A stretch of DNA of 39,188 nucleotides, taken from contig NZ_LZJK01000102.1 in the NCBI RefSeq assembly GCF_001667945.1, positions 1 through 39,188 of the forward strand, read 5' to 3'. Numbering within the stretch: the stretch's first letter is position 1; each line of letters begins with the position of its first letter. Position numbers and translations under genes: made by a program. The notes below the pieces were generated by a model that searched no databases, was not told the origin of the DNA, and saw only the letters and a program-made list of their open reading frames with translations. Of the stretch, positions 1 through 6,988 are shown in pieces. The stretch is from Mycolicibacter sinensis. Its GTDB lineage: Bacteria; Actinomycetota; Actinomycetes; Mycobacteriales; Mycobacteriaceae.

Positions 1-217
1 AGCGTTCAACATGACTCGTTGATCGCAACGCGTGAACCACGCCAGATCCGAAGTCCACCACTCCCCGGGACGCTATCCTCAGCGCGGTCATGTAATCGTG
101 CAACCCACCGGGACGGATATACGAGTCGAACGAACGAAGTTCGTCCGGGAGAGAAGCAACCAGAGCGTCTAGCGACGTTGCTCTAGCGCGTCTACGTGTT
201 TTGGATAATCCGGGCAT
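1..217 (-). CDS. Phage protein of unknown function, C-terminus outside window
   Basis: An open frame begins with ATG at 217-215 and runs off the left edge; 72 residues are visible. The start overlaps the stop of the terminase small subunit gene (TGATG), indicating translational coupling. The N-terminus is basic (several Arg and Lys within 13 residues) and the rest looks soluble. The position just after a terminase small subunit is where a large subunit, HNH nuclease or portal is often found, but I see no terminase ATPase motif in the visible part, so no function is assigned. Confidence 0.6.
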   Translation of the reverse strand, partial: MPGLSKTRRRARATSLDALVASLPDELRSFDSYIRPGGLHDYMTALRIASRGVVDFGSGVVHALRSTSHVER

Positions 218-507
218 CAGTCCTCCGGTAATTCTTCTAGGTTGAGCCGAGCTAGAAGCTGGCTCAGCAGTCCGCGGGAGAACCTGATCTCCGAGCGGAG
301 CGGGTGGATCACTAGCTGGTTGGCGGAGCCTTTAACGCACAACGGTTCTTCGATGGCGGCTTTCTCGAATCGCGCTATATCGTCGGCGGTGCGGCAAGCT
401 GCTTCTAGGATGGCTAGCTTGTGAGGCTCTAGGTCTAGGTCAAATTCTTTGTTCATACGCTCCCACAAGCGGGAGCCGGCGGTCTCTAGACCGCGGGGTT
501 TACGCAT
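217..507 (-). CDS. Phage terminase small subunit (P27-like)
   Basis: This 96-residue protein has the look of the P27 family: an N-terminal G-x-x-L-W segment, then LEPHKLAILEAACRTADDIA, a helical pattern typical of actinophage small terminases, and a C-terminal helix rich in Leu and Arg. Small terminases recognise phage DNA and load it on the large subunit for packaging into the capsid. ATG at 507 is preceded by a good ribosome site (GGGAG, five bases away). The stop overlaps the next gene. The family call rests on pattern recognition, not on a search. Confidence 0.7.
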   Translation of the reverse strand: MRKPRGLETAGSRLWERMNKEFDLDLEPHKLAILEAACRTADDIARFEKAAIEEPLCVKGSANQLVIHPLRSEIRFSRGLLSQLLARLNLEELPED

Positions 508-580
508 TGTTTCTCCCTTTTTTCATCGTGGGAAATCGGCAGCTCCAAAGCTGCAAGCTGCGGAAATAGGAAAGTCAAAG

Positions 581-844
581 CTAAAAAATGAAAATCAGAG
601 TTAGGTCGGTGGCTACACCATCCTCGATGGCTCGCTTCCATGTCTTGCGGTACTTGATGACCGTGGGCTTGGACATGATTCCCGTGCGGGCGAAGTCGGA
701 GATGGAGTGCCGGTCAACTTCTTTACCGGCATACTGATTCTTCCCCTCGGTGAACGCCCAGACGACGGGCAGACCGGAGAGTCTGCCCTTGAGGACACGG
801 CTATGCCGTTGTCCGATAGCCGCCCGCTTCCGGGTCGTTCTCCG
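581..844 (-). pseudogene. Phage DNA-binding protein without a start codon
   Basis: An open frame of 87 codons runs from just after a stop at 847-845 to TAG at 583-581. It has no ATG, GTG or TTG before residue 58, yet the sequence reads like a real actinophage protein: HSRVLKGRLSGLPVVWAFTE is followed by a segment with FARTGI and SKPTVIKYRKTWKRAIE, resembling a helix-turn-helix region. Its 5' part overlaps the end of the gene at 801-1010 in another frame. I infer a gene that lost its start, or two genes fused by a small deletion and frame change. A non-canonical start is possible but less likely. Confidence 0.5.
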
Positions 845-1010
845 CTACGAACTTGGCATCACGGACGGATCGGCCAGAGACGTTAAGAAGTTCGCCGGCT
901 TCGTCGGATGCCTGCCCGGTTTCGGTAGCTTCAGGAAAATTTTCCTTAAGCTCCCCCGCTATAGATTGGCGCTTCCTAGCCTGCTCCGCGTAGACCCGCT
1001 CGTACTCCAC
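801..1010 (-). CDS. Truncated phage DNA-binding protein with helix-turn-helix-like segment
   Basis: GTG at 1010 opens a 69-codon frame. The middle (DEAGELLNVSGRSVRDAKFV) resembles the helix-turn-helix found in ParB-like phage proteins, preceded by an Arg/Lys/Gln-rich helix. The frame is open upstream of the GTG to about 1077 and that part (RSYASKRNPAPAIA) also reads like protein, so the true start seems to be lost. The C-terminus stops abruptly after the helix-turn-helix. It is probably a non-functional fragment; a short expressed protein cannot be excluded. Confidence 0.45.
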   Translation of the reverse strand: MEYERVYAEQARKRQSIAGELKENFPEATETGQASDEAGELLNVSGRSVRDAKFVAENDPEAGGYRTTA

Positions 1011-1047
1011 AGCGATAGCCGGAGCCGGGTTGCGTTTGCTGGCATAG

Positions 1048-1566
1048 CTTCTAACTCGACCGTCCTCGCCTAACCTGGTAGCCCTTCACCGAGACGAGTT
1101 TGAGAACACTGGCTACCGGGTTATTAAAGGCGCTGAGCTGCGCGAACTCAAGGGTTCATCAAAAGGTTTGATTAACCAGTCAACCCCGAGGGTAGGCGCT
1201 TACGACCGCCGAGCGGTCCTGCTGCTCGGGATGCTGCTCCGAGACTCCGAGGTTGCCAAGACGGTTCGCCGGTACCTGCTGGAGGTAGAGGACCGGGTTC
1301 ACCAGGTAGTTGAACGTCAGTCTCAGACAGTCGAGTTGCCACCCGCTGAGTTGTTCTACCAGATGTACGAACAGCAGCAGAGGCAGGAGGCCGCGTTTGT
1401 CACCTTGACAACAACCCTGTCGGAGATGTTGCGGAGACCCCCGGGTGCATACGGCCCGCAGGTGGCAGGGTTCTACAGAGTAGACAAGAACTCCATAACC
1501 TGCTTTTTTTCGTCAACTGTCGGATTTCCGACAGTTGCCAGGTCGTCTGCAATGGTTGAGTGGTGA
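1048..1566 (+). pseudogene. Antirepressor-like protein, N-terminus missing
   Basis: This is the only convincing plus-strand coding region in the element. From 1081 it reads continuously into a segment (DRRAVLLLGMLLRDSEVAK) typical of the middle of phage antirepressor/Rha/ORF6-type proteins, followed by a coiled-coil-like stretch. The frame opens after a stop at 1045-1047 and has no good start before a TTG at 1168, which falls inside the conserved region. The N-terminal DNA-binding domain is therefore absent. The last 35 residues overlap a large palindrome and do not look like family sequence, so the 3' end may be rearranged as well. Confidence 0.5.
1514..1537. repeat. Perfect 10-bp palindrome with 4-base spacer
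   Basis: The arms CAACTGTCGG and CCGACAGTTG are separated by ATTT. A T-run lies on the wrong side for a plus-strand terminator and no T-run follows on the minus strand, so an operator or other protein-binding site is likelier than a terminator. It lies within the 3' end of the antirepressor-like frame. Confidence 0.6.
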
Positions 1567-1818
1567 GTCCCGGTGACGCTGGCGATGTTCCTGGTGGACA
1601 TCCCGTGCCCACGCAGCAAACATCGGCAACGAGGTTTTAGACCTCACCCGATGGCTTTACCGCATACCGGCCCGGTCGGGGTCCCGGGCGTGGGGAGGCC
1701 GGCCTGGGGGTACGCGAGCACACGCGAGCTGCGCGCTGCGAGAGCGCAGCGCAAGCGAGGTGCGCTAGCCGAGCTGCCCTGCCCTGCCCTGCCCCAGCCT
1801 GTCCTGTGTAGTGCGGTG
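1567..1818. other. Non-coding stretch with hairpin and CTGCC repeats
   Basis: I find no convincing gene here. It contains a GC hairpin near 1731-1755 (arms GCGCTGC and GCAGCGC) and a short tandem run of CTGCC units at about 1776-1800. It separates the structural gene module from the decayed 580-1570 region. Confidence 0.4.
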
Positions 1819-2106
1819 CTACTCCCGAGCACCTATCTTTATTGCCCGGTACTCGACGGGTGATATCCCGAGGTCGCGGGCTACCCTCAGCACCGCGTAG
1901 TCGATATTGTCCAGCTCGGTCAGCGCATCACTCAGAGCTACAGCAGCAGCGTAGAAATCTCCGTGGTCGCCGAAGTATTCACAAACCCGCTGAGCCGCCT
2001 TTAGTTCTTCGTCTACCAACCGACACAGCCCGCGGCAGTACTGGTAGTAGTCACCGTTGGCCCGGACGTTGACGCGTTTGTTACAACCTTCGCGGGTACA
2101 CCTCAC
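1819..2106 (-). CDS. Small phage protein with four-cysteine N-terminal motif
   Basis: I chose GTG at 2106, just past the stop of the connector gene (2120), because longer starts overlap that gene in another frame. The 95-residue product has two cysteine pairs near the N-terminus (C3 and C7; YCRGLC near residues 24-29), consistent with a small zinc knuckle, then a helical domain that ends PVEYRAIKIGARE. The function is unknown. Its position directly after the connector suggests a role in head completion or the head-tail region. Confidence 0.6.
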   Translation of the reverse strand: MRCTREGCNKRVNVRANGDYYQYCRGLCRLVDEELKAAQRVCEYFGDHGDFYAAAVALSDALTELDNIDYAVLRVARDLGISPVEYRAIKIGARE

Positions 2107-2119
2107 GCTAGAAATCCGC

Positions 2120-2536
2120 TCATCGGACCACCCGATACAGGAAACGGGGATCAACCGGGTAGCGGTTGACCGGCACCGTAACACCGGGCCGGATGGTGAA
2201 TACTCCACCACCGATACCGAGCAACGCCCATTCGTGTTCGGTGATCTCTAGCTCACCAGACGAATACCGGTGGTTTAGCTGGTAGCTGTAATCCCCGTCT
2301 GTCTCCGAGATATATCCCTCGGGGTTTTGCAGCACGCGTTTGACCGCGGAAGCTTCCACCCGGATTACGTTGTCGGCGTGGATATCGCCGGCGGTGACCT
2401 GATCGTCTAGGTCGGGGATTCTTGACCTGATCTCTAGTTCGACATCATCCAAGAGTGTTTCCGCTTGGGTCTGTTCGTCGGCGGTCAGCGGTCTACCTAG
2501 CCGAGCTTGTATGTCGGCTAGTGATGCGTAAGCCAC
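2120..2536 (-). CDS. Phage head-tail connector, Gp19/Gp15/Gp42 family
   Basis: The 138-residue protein opens with the family hallmark MAYASLADIQARLGRPLT and continues with an acidic helix, a region around VKRVLQNPEGY, then DGDYSYQLN and a C-terminal LLG. This is the pattern of the Gp19/Gp15/Gp42 head-tail adaptor family. Such proteins form the ring under the portal to which a tail is joined. It sits after the capsid gene and a terminator hairpin, the usual place in HK97-type head modules. Its presence with no tail genes in view is notable. Confidence 0.75.
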   Translation of the reverse strand: MAYASLADIQARLGRPLTADEQTQAETLLDDVELEIRSRIPDLDDQVTAGDIHADNVIRVEASAVKRVLQNPEGYISETDGDYSYQLNHRYSSGELEITEHEWALLGIGGGVFTIRPGVTVPVNRYPVDPRFLYRVVR

Positions 2537-2561
2537 GTTCGTCTCCTACGTTCTCAATAGG

Positions 2562-2590
2562 AAAACCCCGGAGCCACAATGACTCCGGGG
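2562..2590 (-). terminator. Rho-independent terminator after capsid gene
   Basis: The arms CCCCGGAG (2566-2573) and CTCCGGGG (2583-2590) form an 8-bp GC-rich stem. On the minus strand it is followed by TTTT. It lies between the capsid stop and the connector start, so it probably lowers connector expression relative to capsid. Confidence 0.75.
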
Positions 2591-2608
2591 CAATCCAGGT
2601 GTCGCTAC

Positions 2609-3430
2609 TTACGCAGCATCATAGAGCCGGATAATCCCAGGCTCATTGATAAATCCGAAGCCGATACGCGACACAGCGCGGACCCAACGACCGTCCTGCT
2701 GGACGTTAGCGAAGTGCTCCACACGGGTACCTTCGCGCTGGACGAACAGAACATGATCACGCGGGATACCCCACGCAACGGTGTCGTCGTCCACCTGGTC
2801 AGAGACCAACACCGGCAGACCGGCCACCACGATTCCGTCGTCCACGAACTGAAGCAGACTTTGGTTGCTCCCGGTCTGGACCTTAAGCTTGCTCAGCGTC
2901 TCGGCGGTCTCGGGCGAGACAATCCACGAGCTGAGCGTGCTGCCGTTGGCAACAGCCTTGTAGCGGGCCTCGATAAACGGGTCCAGGTTGGACACGTCGG
3001 TACCGGTGTCTACAGTCGAATACGACAGGCTCAGCAAGCCATTCGGCCCTTTAGTGGTGGTGTTCCCGAAATACGCACCGTCAACAGCGCGTGCGATCTG
3101 GTTGGCGAGAGCCGCACCGATCTGCTCAGCGATAGCCGGGTCGGTATCGTTGACCGACTCATTACCGACCAGAGTTAGGCCGGCGGTCTTGGTCGGAGTG
3201 ACCTCAACCTCACCGGTCTGACCATCAGCCTCGCTAATAGTGTCCAATTCGCTATACCAACCGACACTAGGATCGGCCTTCCACACCGGCACGTTAAACT
3301 TCGCTTTGTTGGTGGAGATGAACGTCGCGGAATTAGCCGCGATACTCTTGGCCTGAACAGCCAAGTTAACCAGATTCCCGTACTGTTCCGGCAGGAAAGC
3401 AGACGAGATATTTGCAGACGTAGTAGACAT
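2609..3430 (-). CDS. Phage major capsid protein (HK97 fold)
   Basis: The 273-residue product is the capsid subunit type common in actinophages. It begins with a short N-arm (SAFLPEQYGNLVNLAVQ), then FNVPVWKADPSVGWYSE, then the P-domain region VTPTKTAGLTLVGNE and a spine helix; near the C-terminus, GFGFINEPGIIRLYDA matches the usual ending of these proteins. There is no long N-terminal delta domain, which fits the presence of a separate scaffold gene just upstream rather than a fused scaffold. ATG at 3430 has AGGAC nine bases before it. A terminator hairpin follows the stop. Confidence 0.85.
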   Translation of the reverse strand: MSTTSANISSAFLPEQYGNLVNLAVQAKSIAANSATFISTNKAKFNVPVWKADPSVGWYSELDTISEADGQTGEVEVTPTKTAGLTLVGNESVNDTDPAIAEQIGAALANQIARAVDGAYFGNTTTKGPNGLLSLSYSTVDTGTDVSNLDPFIEARYKAVANGSTLSSWIVSPETAETLSKLKVQTGSNQSLLQFVDDGIVVAGLPVLVSDQVDDDTVAWGIPRDHVLFVQREGTRVEHFANVQQDGRWVRAVSRIGFGFINEPGIIRLYDAA

Positions 3431-3547
3431 AGAAATTATGTCCTTTCTTGTTGTTCGGATGATGAAAGCTAGACCGCAGACCTAGCCGGGTTTGGGTTCA
3501 ACCCACCGCTTGTAGAGGCACTGCCTCGGTCAAGCGCAAACTTTTGG

Positions 3548-4027
3548 TTACGCGGAGACACCGGACCTAAAAAACGACGACCAGGACAACTCCGGGCGGC
3601 TATCACCGCCGAGACCCTGAGACGGATCAACAGCACGATCAGACGCACGCAAACCCGGACGGCTACCGAGAATGTCGGAGACTACCTCCGAAACTTTGTC
3701 GGGATCGACAAACCCGGAATCGTCCAACAGGTCACCAAGCTCCACACCGCCAAGTGCGAACAGATCAGCGGGTTGACTCAAACCCCGGGCAGCTAAACGC
3801 TCCGCGTCCCGCCGTTGCAATTCCCGAACCTGCTCCGCCAGAGCGTCGCGTTCTTCGCGGGCTTGGTTGCGTTCAACCCTATACCGAGCTTCGCGGGGTG
3901 GCTTACGTTCACCGGCATTATCGGTGTTATCACCGGAAACATCCGTATTGCCCCTTAGCTTCGATTCTGACGGGTTTTCCCCCGCCTCAGGGGTGGTTAC
4001 CTCGGTAATGGTAGTTTCGTTACTCAT
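3548..4027 (-). CDS. Phage scaffold-like protein
   Basis: I chose ATG at 4027, which overlaps the stop of the previous gene; this gives 159 residues. The N-terminus is acidic and disordered, the middle (residues about 55-85) is a charged coiled coil of Arg, Glu and Ala, and the C-terminal third is acidic with a short final segment. Disordered, then coiled coil, then acidic, immediately before the capsid gene, is the pattern of capsid scaffolds, which shape the prohead and leave before packaging. The assignment depends on context and composition. Confidence 0.65.
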   Translation of the reverse strand: MSNETTITEVTTPEAGENPSESKLRGNTDVSGDNTDNAGERKPPREARYRVERNQAREERDALAEQVRELQRRDAERLAARGLSQPADLFALGGVELGDLLDDSGFVDPDKVSEVVSDILGSRPGLRASDRAVDPSQGLGGDSRPELSWSSFFRSGVSA

Positions 4028-4248
4028 TTTTTGTTCCTGACGTTCGGAATAGTCAAACCCTGTGGTGGATCTGGACGGCGGTAGCGACGCTCCCAAAGCT
4101 CTCTACGCGCTTCGATATCGTTCCCATGCCAAGGTGTATCCCCCGCATGCTCGATAGCAGCGTTGTATTGCTCGGTGCGTTCGACGTACCGGTTGAATTC
4201 ATCATCCGGGGTGGTAGCCCACGGTGCGGTGTTGTGGTTGCGTGCCAT
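4024..4248 (-). CDS. Hypothetical phage protein (74 aa)
   Basis: This is a charged soluble protein rich in Asn, Glu and Arg (for example DDEFNRYVERTEQYNAAIE), without membrane segments or a motif I recognise. ATG at 4248 overlaps the TAA of the upstream gene, and its own stop overlaps the scaffold start, so three genes are translationally coupled. Coupling to the scaffold suggests a role in head assembly, which is inference. Confidence 0.6.
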   Translation of the reverse strand: MARNHNTAPWATTPDDEFNRYVERTEQYNAAIEHAGDTPWHGNDIEARRELWERRYRRPDPPQGLTIPNVRNKK

Positions 4249-4439
4249 TACGAGATCACTCTGTAGGCAGGAACCATCCTGCCGGGGAGCGGTTCAACAG
4301 ATGAATTACCAATACCGGCCATTGCGTTGGCCGGTGACATACCGCGCGGTAGCGGGATGTCGTTGTGGATGAACTCGGTTTTGACCTCACGGCCAAACCC
4401 GGCCACGAGGTTTTCAACTAGGTCAGAGACCCAAGACAT
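4248..4439 (-). CDS. Hypothetical phage protein (63 aa)
   Basis: ATG at 4439 was preferred over an upstream GTG because AGGAG lies six bases before it. The protein starts with a helical segment (SWVSDLVENLVAGFGREVK) that could be amphipathic, and the C-terminal half is rich in Pro, Gly and Met. It is the first gene of the coupled run leading into the scaffold. No family is recognised. An in-frame 5' extension of 13 codons exists but lacks a ribosome site. Confidence 0.6.
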   Translation of the reverse strand: MSWVSDLVENLVAGFGREVKTEFIHNDIPLPRGMSPANAMAGIGNSSVEPLPGRMVPAYRVIS

Positions 4440-4569
4440 AGATTCTCCTTTTCGTTTTGGTGGGTGTAGTACCCTCACTCGCCAAACTCGTTCGGGGTAC
4501 TAACTAGTTTGCTGGGGCGCTCCGCAAGCTCCGCGGGCTGGCAGCCCTACATATAAGGCGCGAGTTGTG

Positions 4570-4704
4570 AAAAGTTGCATTAGTTGCACCCCAGCAGGGG
4601 CTAAAATCCTCTGACCAGTAACAATACCTGAAAAAGGTGGTGCAACTTTGGGTGCAACTTTTTGCGTTTTGGGTGCAACTTTTGCGGCTGGGGTGCAACT
4701 TTTT
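4570..4704. repeat. Iteron-like repeats GGTGCAACTTT, candidate replication origin
   Basis: Four direct copies of GGTGCAACT followed by three to five T begin at 4639, 4651, 4672 and 4692. Two inverted copies (AAAAGTTGCA at 4570-4579 and AGTTGCACC at 4582-4590) lie to the left. Spacing between direct copies is 12, 21 and 20 bases, near whole helical turns. They lie immediately downstream of the P4-type primase gene. Replicons of this kind (P4, PICI satellites, many plasmids) use such repeats as binding sites for the initiator, so I infer an origin. Confidence 0.6.
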
Positions 4705-4727
4705 GTTGCTCAACCCTGATTTCGCGG

Positions 4728-6047
4728 TCAAAACTCCCAACCGCGCAAACCGCGGATAGGCTTTGCTGTACCCATCACAACGGCTACCCGTTCGTAGAAC
4801 TTGTTCCGGGTTAGCATCCGGGAGACACTGCCGTTGCCGTCTTCGATCCACAACTTGTAGAGGTCATAGACACGGGGTCTCTCTACAAACCCGGATAGGT
4901 CACACTCGGAGAGCCAAGCTCTCACGGGATCTGACCGCTTAGCGAACGTCTCTGCGGCAGCATCACCGGGCACAGATCGCCGGATACTAAATCCGGTAGC
5001 CGCGGCTCTACACAGCAGCTTTCCGGCTATCGCAGCACGCTCGGCTAGTAGCCGATCCATAACCGTAGTATCCGAACCATCGAACGTGTTAGGGAATTCG
5101 ACAATCTCCCAACGACGGAGGTAGCCGTCTGATGTATCGGATGATGTCGGTATCTGGTTAGCGGAGAACACGGGTACTGCCCAGACGTGCGCCGCGAACG
5201 CTTGAGCGTTCTTCACGTCCATTTCCACGAGGTCACCGCCGGTTATCTGCTTGAATGCCCCGGTGTTCTCTACGTGCCCGCCGTCGATCTCACCAACGAG
5301 GTTTATCGCCTTGCCATACAACCGCGCTGCTGCGAACCTAGTGCTCAGACGTTGTAACGCAACCGCGGCCATACTCTGCTGACCGACTATCGACTCCACC
5401 ACCCGGAGCAGTACACTCTTACCGTTCCTACCGGTGCCGGTGAACATCACTGCTCGTTGCAGCGGATTACCAGGTCGAACCAAGTAGGCCAGAATGTCTA
5501 AAACCCTGTCGGTATCGCCGGGGTGGAGAACTTGCGATAGAAACTCGTCAAACTCGGGGGTATCGGCGAAAAACTCCGGTTCCACCGCGAGCTGGTAGGT
5601 GACCAACTCATCAGGGTTATGCGGAACGACATCCGCGGTGTGGAAGTCGAATAACCCAGACGGGAGCGACACATACCGGTCACTCGGTTGGTCGGGCCGG
5701 ATAAACCTCTGATCGTGTTTCAACTCTGCGCGTAGCCGATCGGTCACGGTGCCGAGGTGTTTTGGCCGGCGGTATGACTTACCCATTTTCATAGGCAGGA
5801 TGTCCGCGACGGCTCCGCGGTCTTCACTCCAAACTCCGTTGCCGTATGACCAGAGCGCACCGGATACCGGATCAAGCCTGATCGGTCTCTCATCCTGAAT
5901 TACCTTAGACCAAGCAACCGGGTTAAACCCGCGCATATCCTCCGCGTCGATAATCTGAGCCATTTCGCCGCAATCGCAACCATCGGTAGAGCCGCAATCA
6001 CAGCAGATCGACGGAACCGCCTTTAGTTGTCGGCTTATCGCTTCCAC
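4728..6047 (-). CDS. P4-type phage primase/helicase (SF3 helicase domain)
   Basis: The C-terminal half is a superfamily 3 helicase: Walker A in FTGTGRNGKSVLLRVVES, Walker B near AINLVGEID, and the sensor segment PVFSANQIPTSSDTSDGYLRRWEIVEFP with the usual Asn and Arg-Arg. The D5-like segment before it includes YQLAVEPEF and the conserved LSQVLHPGD helix. Such proteins open and prime the element's own origin. An ATG far upstream (6128) would overlap the preceding gene by 93 bases; GTG at 6047 overlaps it by 13 and is preferred, and ATG at about 5963 is another option. Iteron-like repeats follow the gene. Confidence 0.8.
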   Translation of the reverse strand: MEAISRQLKAVPSICCDCGSTDGCDCGEMAQIIDAEDMRGFNPVAWSKVIQDERPIRLDPVSGALWSYGNGVWSEDRGAVADILPMKMGKSYRRPKHLGTVTDRLRAELKHDQRFIRPDQPSDRYVSLPSGLFDFHTADVVPHNPDELVTYQLAVEPEFFADTPEFDEFLSQVLHPGDTDRVLDILAYLVRPGNPLQRAVMFTGTGRNGKSVLLRVVESIVGQQSMAAVALQRLSTRFAAARLYGKAINLVGEIDGGHVENTGAFKQITGGDLVEMDVKNAQAFAAHVWAVPVFSANQIPTSSDTSDGYLRRWEIVEFPNTFDGSDTTVMDRLLAERAAIAGKLLCRAAATGFSIRRSVPGDAAAETFAKRSDPVRAWLSECDLSGFVERPRVYDLYKLWIEDGNGSVSRMLTRNKFYERVAVVMGTAKPIRGLRGWEF

Positions 6048-6226
6048 GAGCTTCCACAATCGTCCCGGTGAACGGTGCCATACCGACCACACGAATAGCA
6101 CCGCGTATCGTATTTCGGTCGTCTCCACCGCTTAACAGGCGGTGATGTCTTCGGTACCCGCGCTAGCTCAGCACAATCAAAACACTTGCCGCCGACAGTC
6201 GCCGGGTCTCCGCAACGACACTTCAC
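6035..6226 (-). CDS. Small zinc-finger phage protein
   Basis: The 63-residue protein has three cysteine pairs: CRCGDPA near the N-terminus, CFDC, and CYSCGRYG followed by HRDDCG. This suggests one or two treble-clef or ribbon zinc sites. GTG at 6226 overlaps the stop of the upstream gene and the 3' end overlaps the primase start, so it belongs to the replication operon. It may bind DNA or RNA; no family is named. Confidence 0.6.
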   Translation of the reverse strand: MKCRCGDPATVGGKCFDCAELARVPKTSPPVKRWRRPKYDTRCYSCGRYGTVHRDDCGSSWKR

Positions 6227-6432
6227 TTGCCGACCCCCGGAGAGACCGGCGAAGACTCTTGGCTTGATCGGATGTTTTCTAACTCCGCGGCCAGATCAAG
6301 TGCTAACTCCCGCGCTTCGTCCCGTTCCCGGCGTGCTTCGTTGCGCTGAAGACGGTGCCGCGTAGCTTCCTTACGAAGCTGAGCGATATACGCGAATACA
6401 TCGTCGGGGATGGTGGTCAGGTCGGTTTCCAT
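6223..6432 (-). CDS. Coiled-coil phage protein (69 aa)
   Basis: ATG at 6432 was chosen because AAAGG lies about nine bases upstream; a longer ATG start at 6456 lacks a site and lies in a hairpin. Residues about 15-55 form a charged helix with repeated R-x-E patterns (RLQRNEARRERDEARELAL), followed by a Ser/Pro tail. It overlaps the next gene by GTGA. It may be a small regulatory or structural partner of the replication proteins; the function is unknown. Confidence 0.6.
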   Translation of the reverse strand: METDLTTIPDDVFAYIAQLRKEATRHRLQRNEARRERDEARELALDLAAELENIRSSQESSPVSPGVGK

Positions 6433-6448
6433 AACTTCTACCTTTCTT

Positions 6449-6690
6449 GGCGCCATCGTGGCACCGGAATAGGCTCTAGAATCCCTCTAGAGCGGAGTTT
6501 CCTATCCGGTTGGATAGGTGATACCGGAGCGGTATGCTCCGTGCCTTAGAGAGCTAATCAGCCATGATTAACTCGATATATCCGAGAGCAGCTAGAAAAC
6601 CGCTCTCCGTTGCGATGGGCAGAGAACACACCGAAGGTGTGTCTCGACAGTCGAGAGTCGCCTGTCGCGATCTCTCCGGGCTAAAACCCG
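6449..6690 (-). other. Array of consecutive short stem-loops
   Basis: Within 242 bases at least seven perfect inverted repeats and one near-perfect one lie in series: GGCGCCA/TGGCACC (6449-6465, one mismatch), CTCTAGA/TCTAGAG (6474-6492), CCTATCC/GGATAGG (6501-6518), ATACCG/CGGTAT (6521-6535), TAATCA/TGATTA (6555-6570), GAGAGC/GCTCTC (6584-6607), ACACACC/GGTGTGT (6626-6642) and CTCGAC/GTCGAG (6643-6655). The stems differ, so this is neither a CRISPR nor a simple repeat. It lies between two leftward genes and is probably part of a structured transcript. Confidence 0.6.
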
Positions 6691-6845
6691 CTAATCACTG
6701 GTTGGATGGTCCTGATGAGTTTGTACGCATCACGGCACCGTTGCCGATAACGTCGCTGACGTTCGGACCTACAAACCCGACACTCTCCGTGAGAGCGACC
6801 AGCGGAACCTAGTCCTGCGTGATCCGTACATCGTGGGTATGACAT
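6681..6845 (-). CDS. Small Cys/His phage protein (54 aa)
   Basis: ATG at 6845 was chosen because GGGAAG lies about eight bases upstream; an in-frame GTG at 6866 falls within a hairpin. The protein has a C-x-x-H followed by C-x-x-C (RCTDH, then ECRVCRSERQRRYRQR), a single zinc-finger-like pattern with a very basic helix, common among small actinophage proteins. It is probably a nucleic-acid binder. It is flanked on both sides by stem-loop-rich DNA, so the alternative that the whole region is non-coding should be kept in mind. Confidence 0.5.
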   Translation of the reverse strand: MSYPRCTDHAGLGSAGRSHGECRVCRSERQRRYRQRCRDAYKLIRTIQPVISGF

Positions 6846-6861
6846 CGTGTGTTTCTTCCCG

Positions 6862-6910
6862 GACACGCCACAGACGTGTCGATCAAAAAAGGGGAGCCGC
6901 CACAGACGGC
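6862..6910 (-). promoter_or_regulatory. Twin hairpins with identical loops before the 6845 gene
   Basis: GACACG/CGTGTC (6862-6880) and GCCG/CGGC (6896-6910) both enclose the same seven bases, CCACAGA on the plus strand (UCUGUGG in leftward RNA). The second is followed on the minus strand by TCCCC and six T, as in a terminator. The first lies directly before the ribosome site of the 6845 gene. The arrangement suggests a leader with an attenuator or a protein-binding pair. Confidence 0.5.
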
Positions 6911-6942
6911 ACCATAGGGTCTACGGCTTGATCCTTTTAAAA

Positions 6943-6980
6943 AATGGCTGACCCACGGGCAACTGAAAAACCGTGGGTCA
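6943..6980 (-). terminator. Strong leftward terminator hairpin
   Basis: TGACCCACGG (6949-6958) and CCGTGGGTCA (6971-6980) form a perfect 10-bp stem with a 12-base loop. On the minus strand it is followed within three bases by a run of six T. Confidence 0.7.
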
Positions 6981-6988
6981 ACCCTGGG

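Noticed and set aside
1573..1863. Plus-strand frame of 96 codons
   Set aside because: It is translated from the CTGCC repeats and the GC hairpin; no family character and it runs into the gene on the other strand.
4504..4851. Minus-strand frame of 115 codons over the iterons
   Set aside because: It is produced by the repeats (KSCTQ units) and overlaps the primase gene end in another frame.
6449..6690. CRISPR-like array
   Set aside because: The stems differ in sequence and there are no constant repeats or spacers.
6564..6812. Plus-strand frame of 82 codons
   Set aside because: It crosses the stem-loop array and lies opposite the more protein-like Cys/His gene; no ribosome site.
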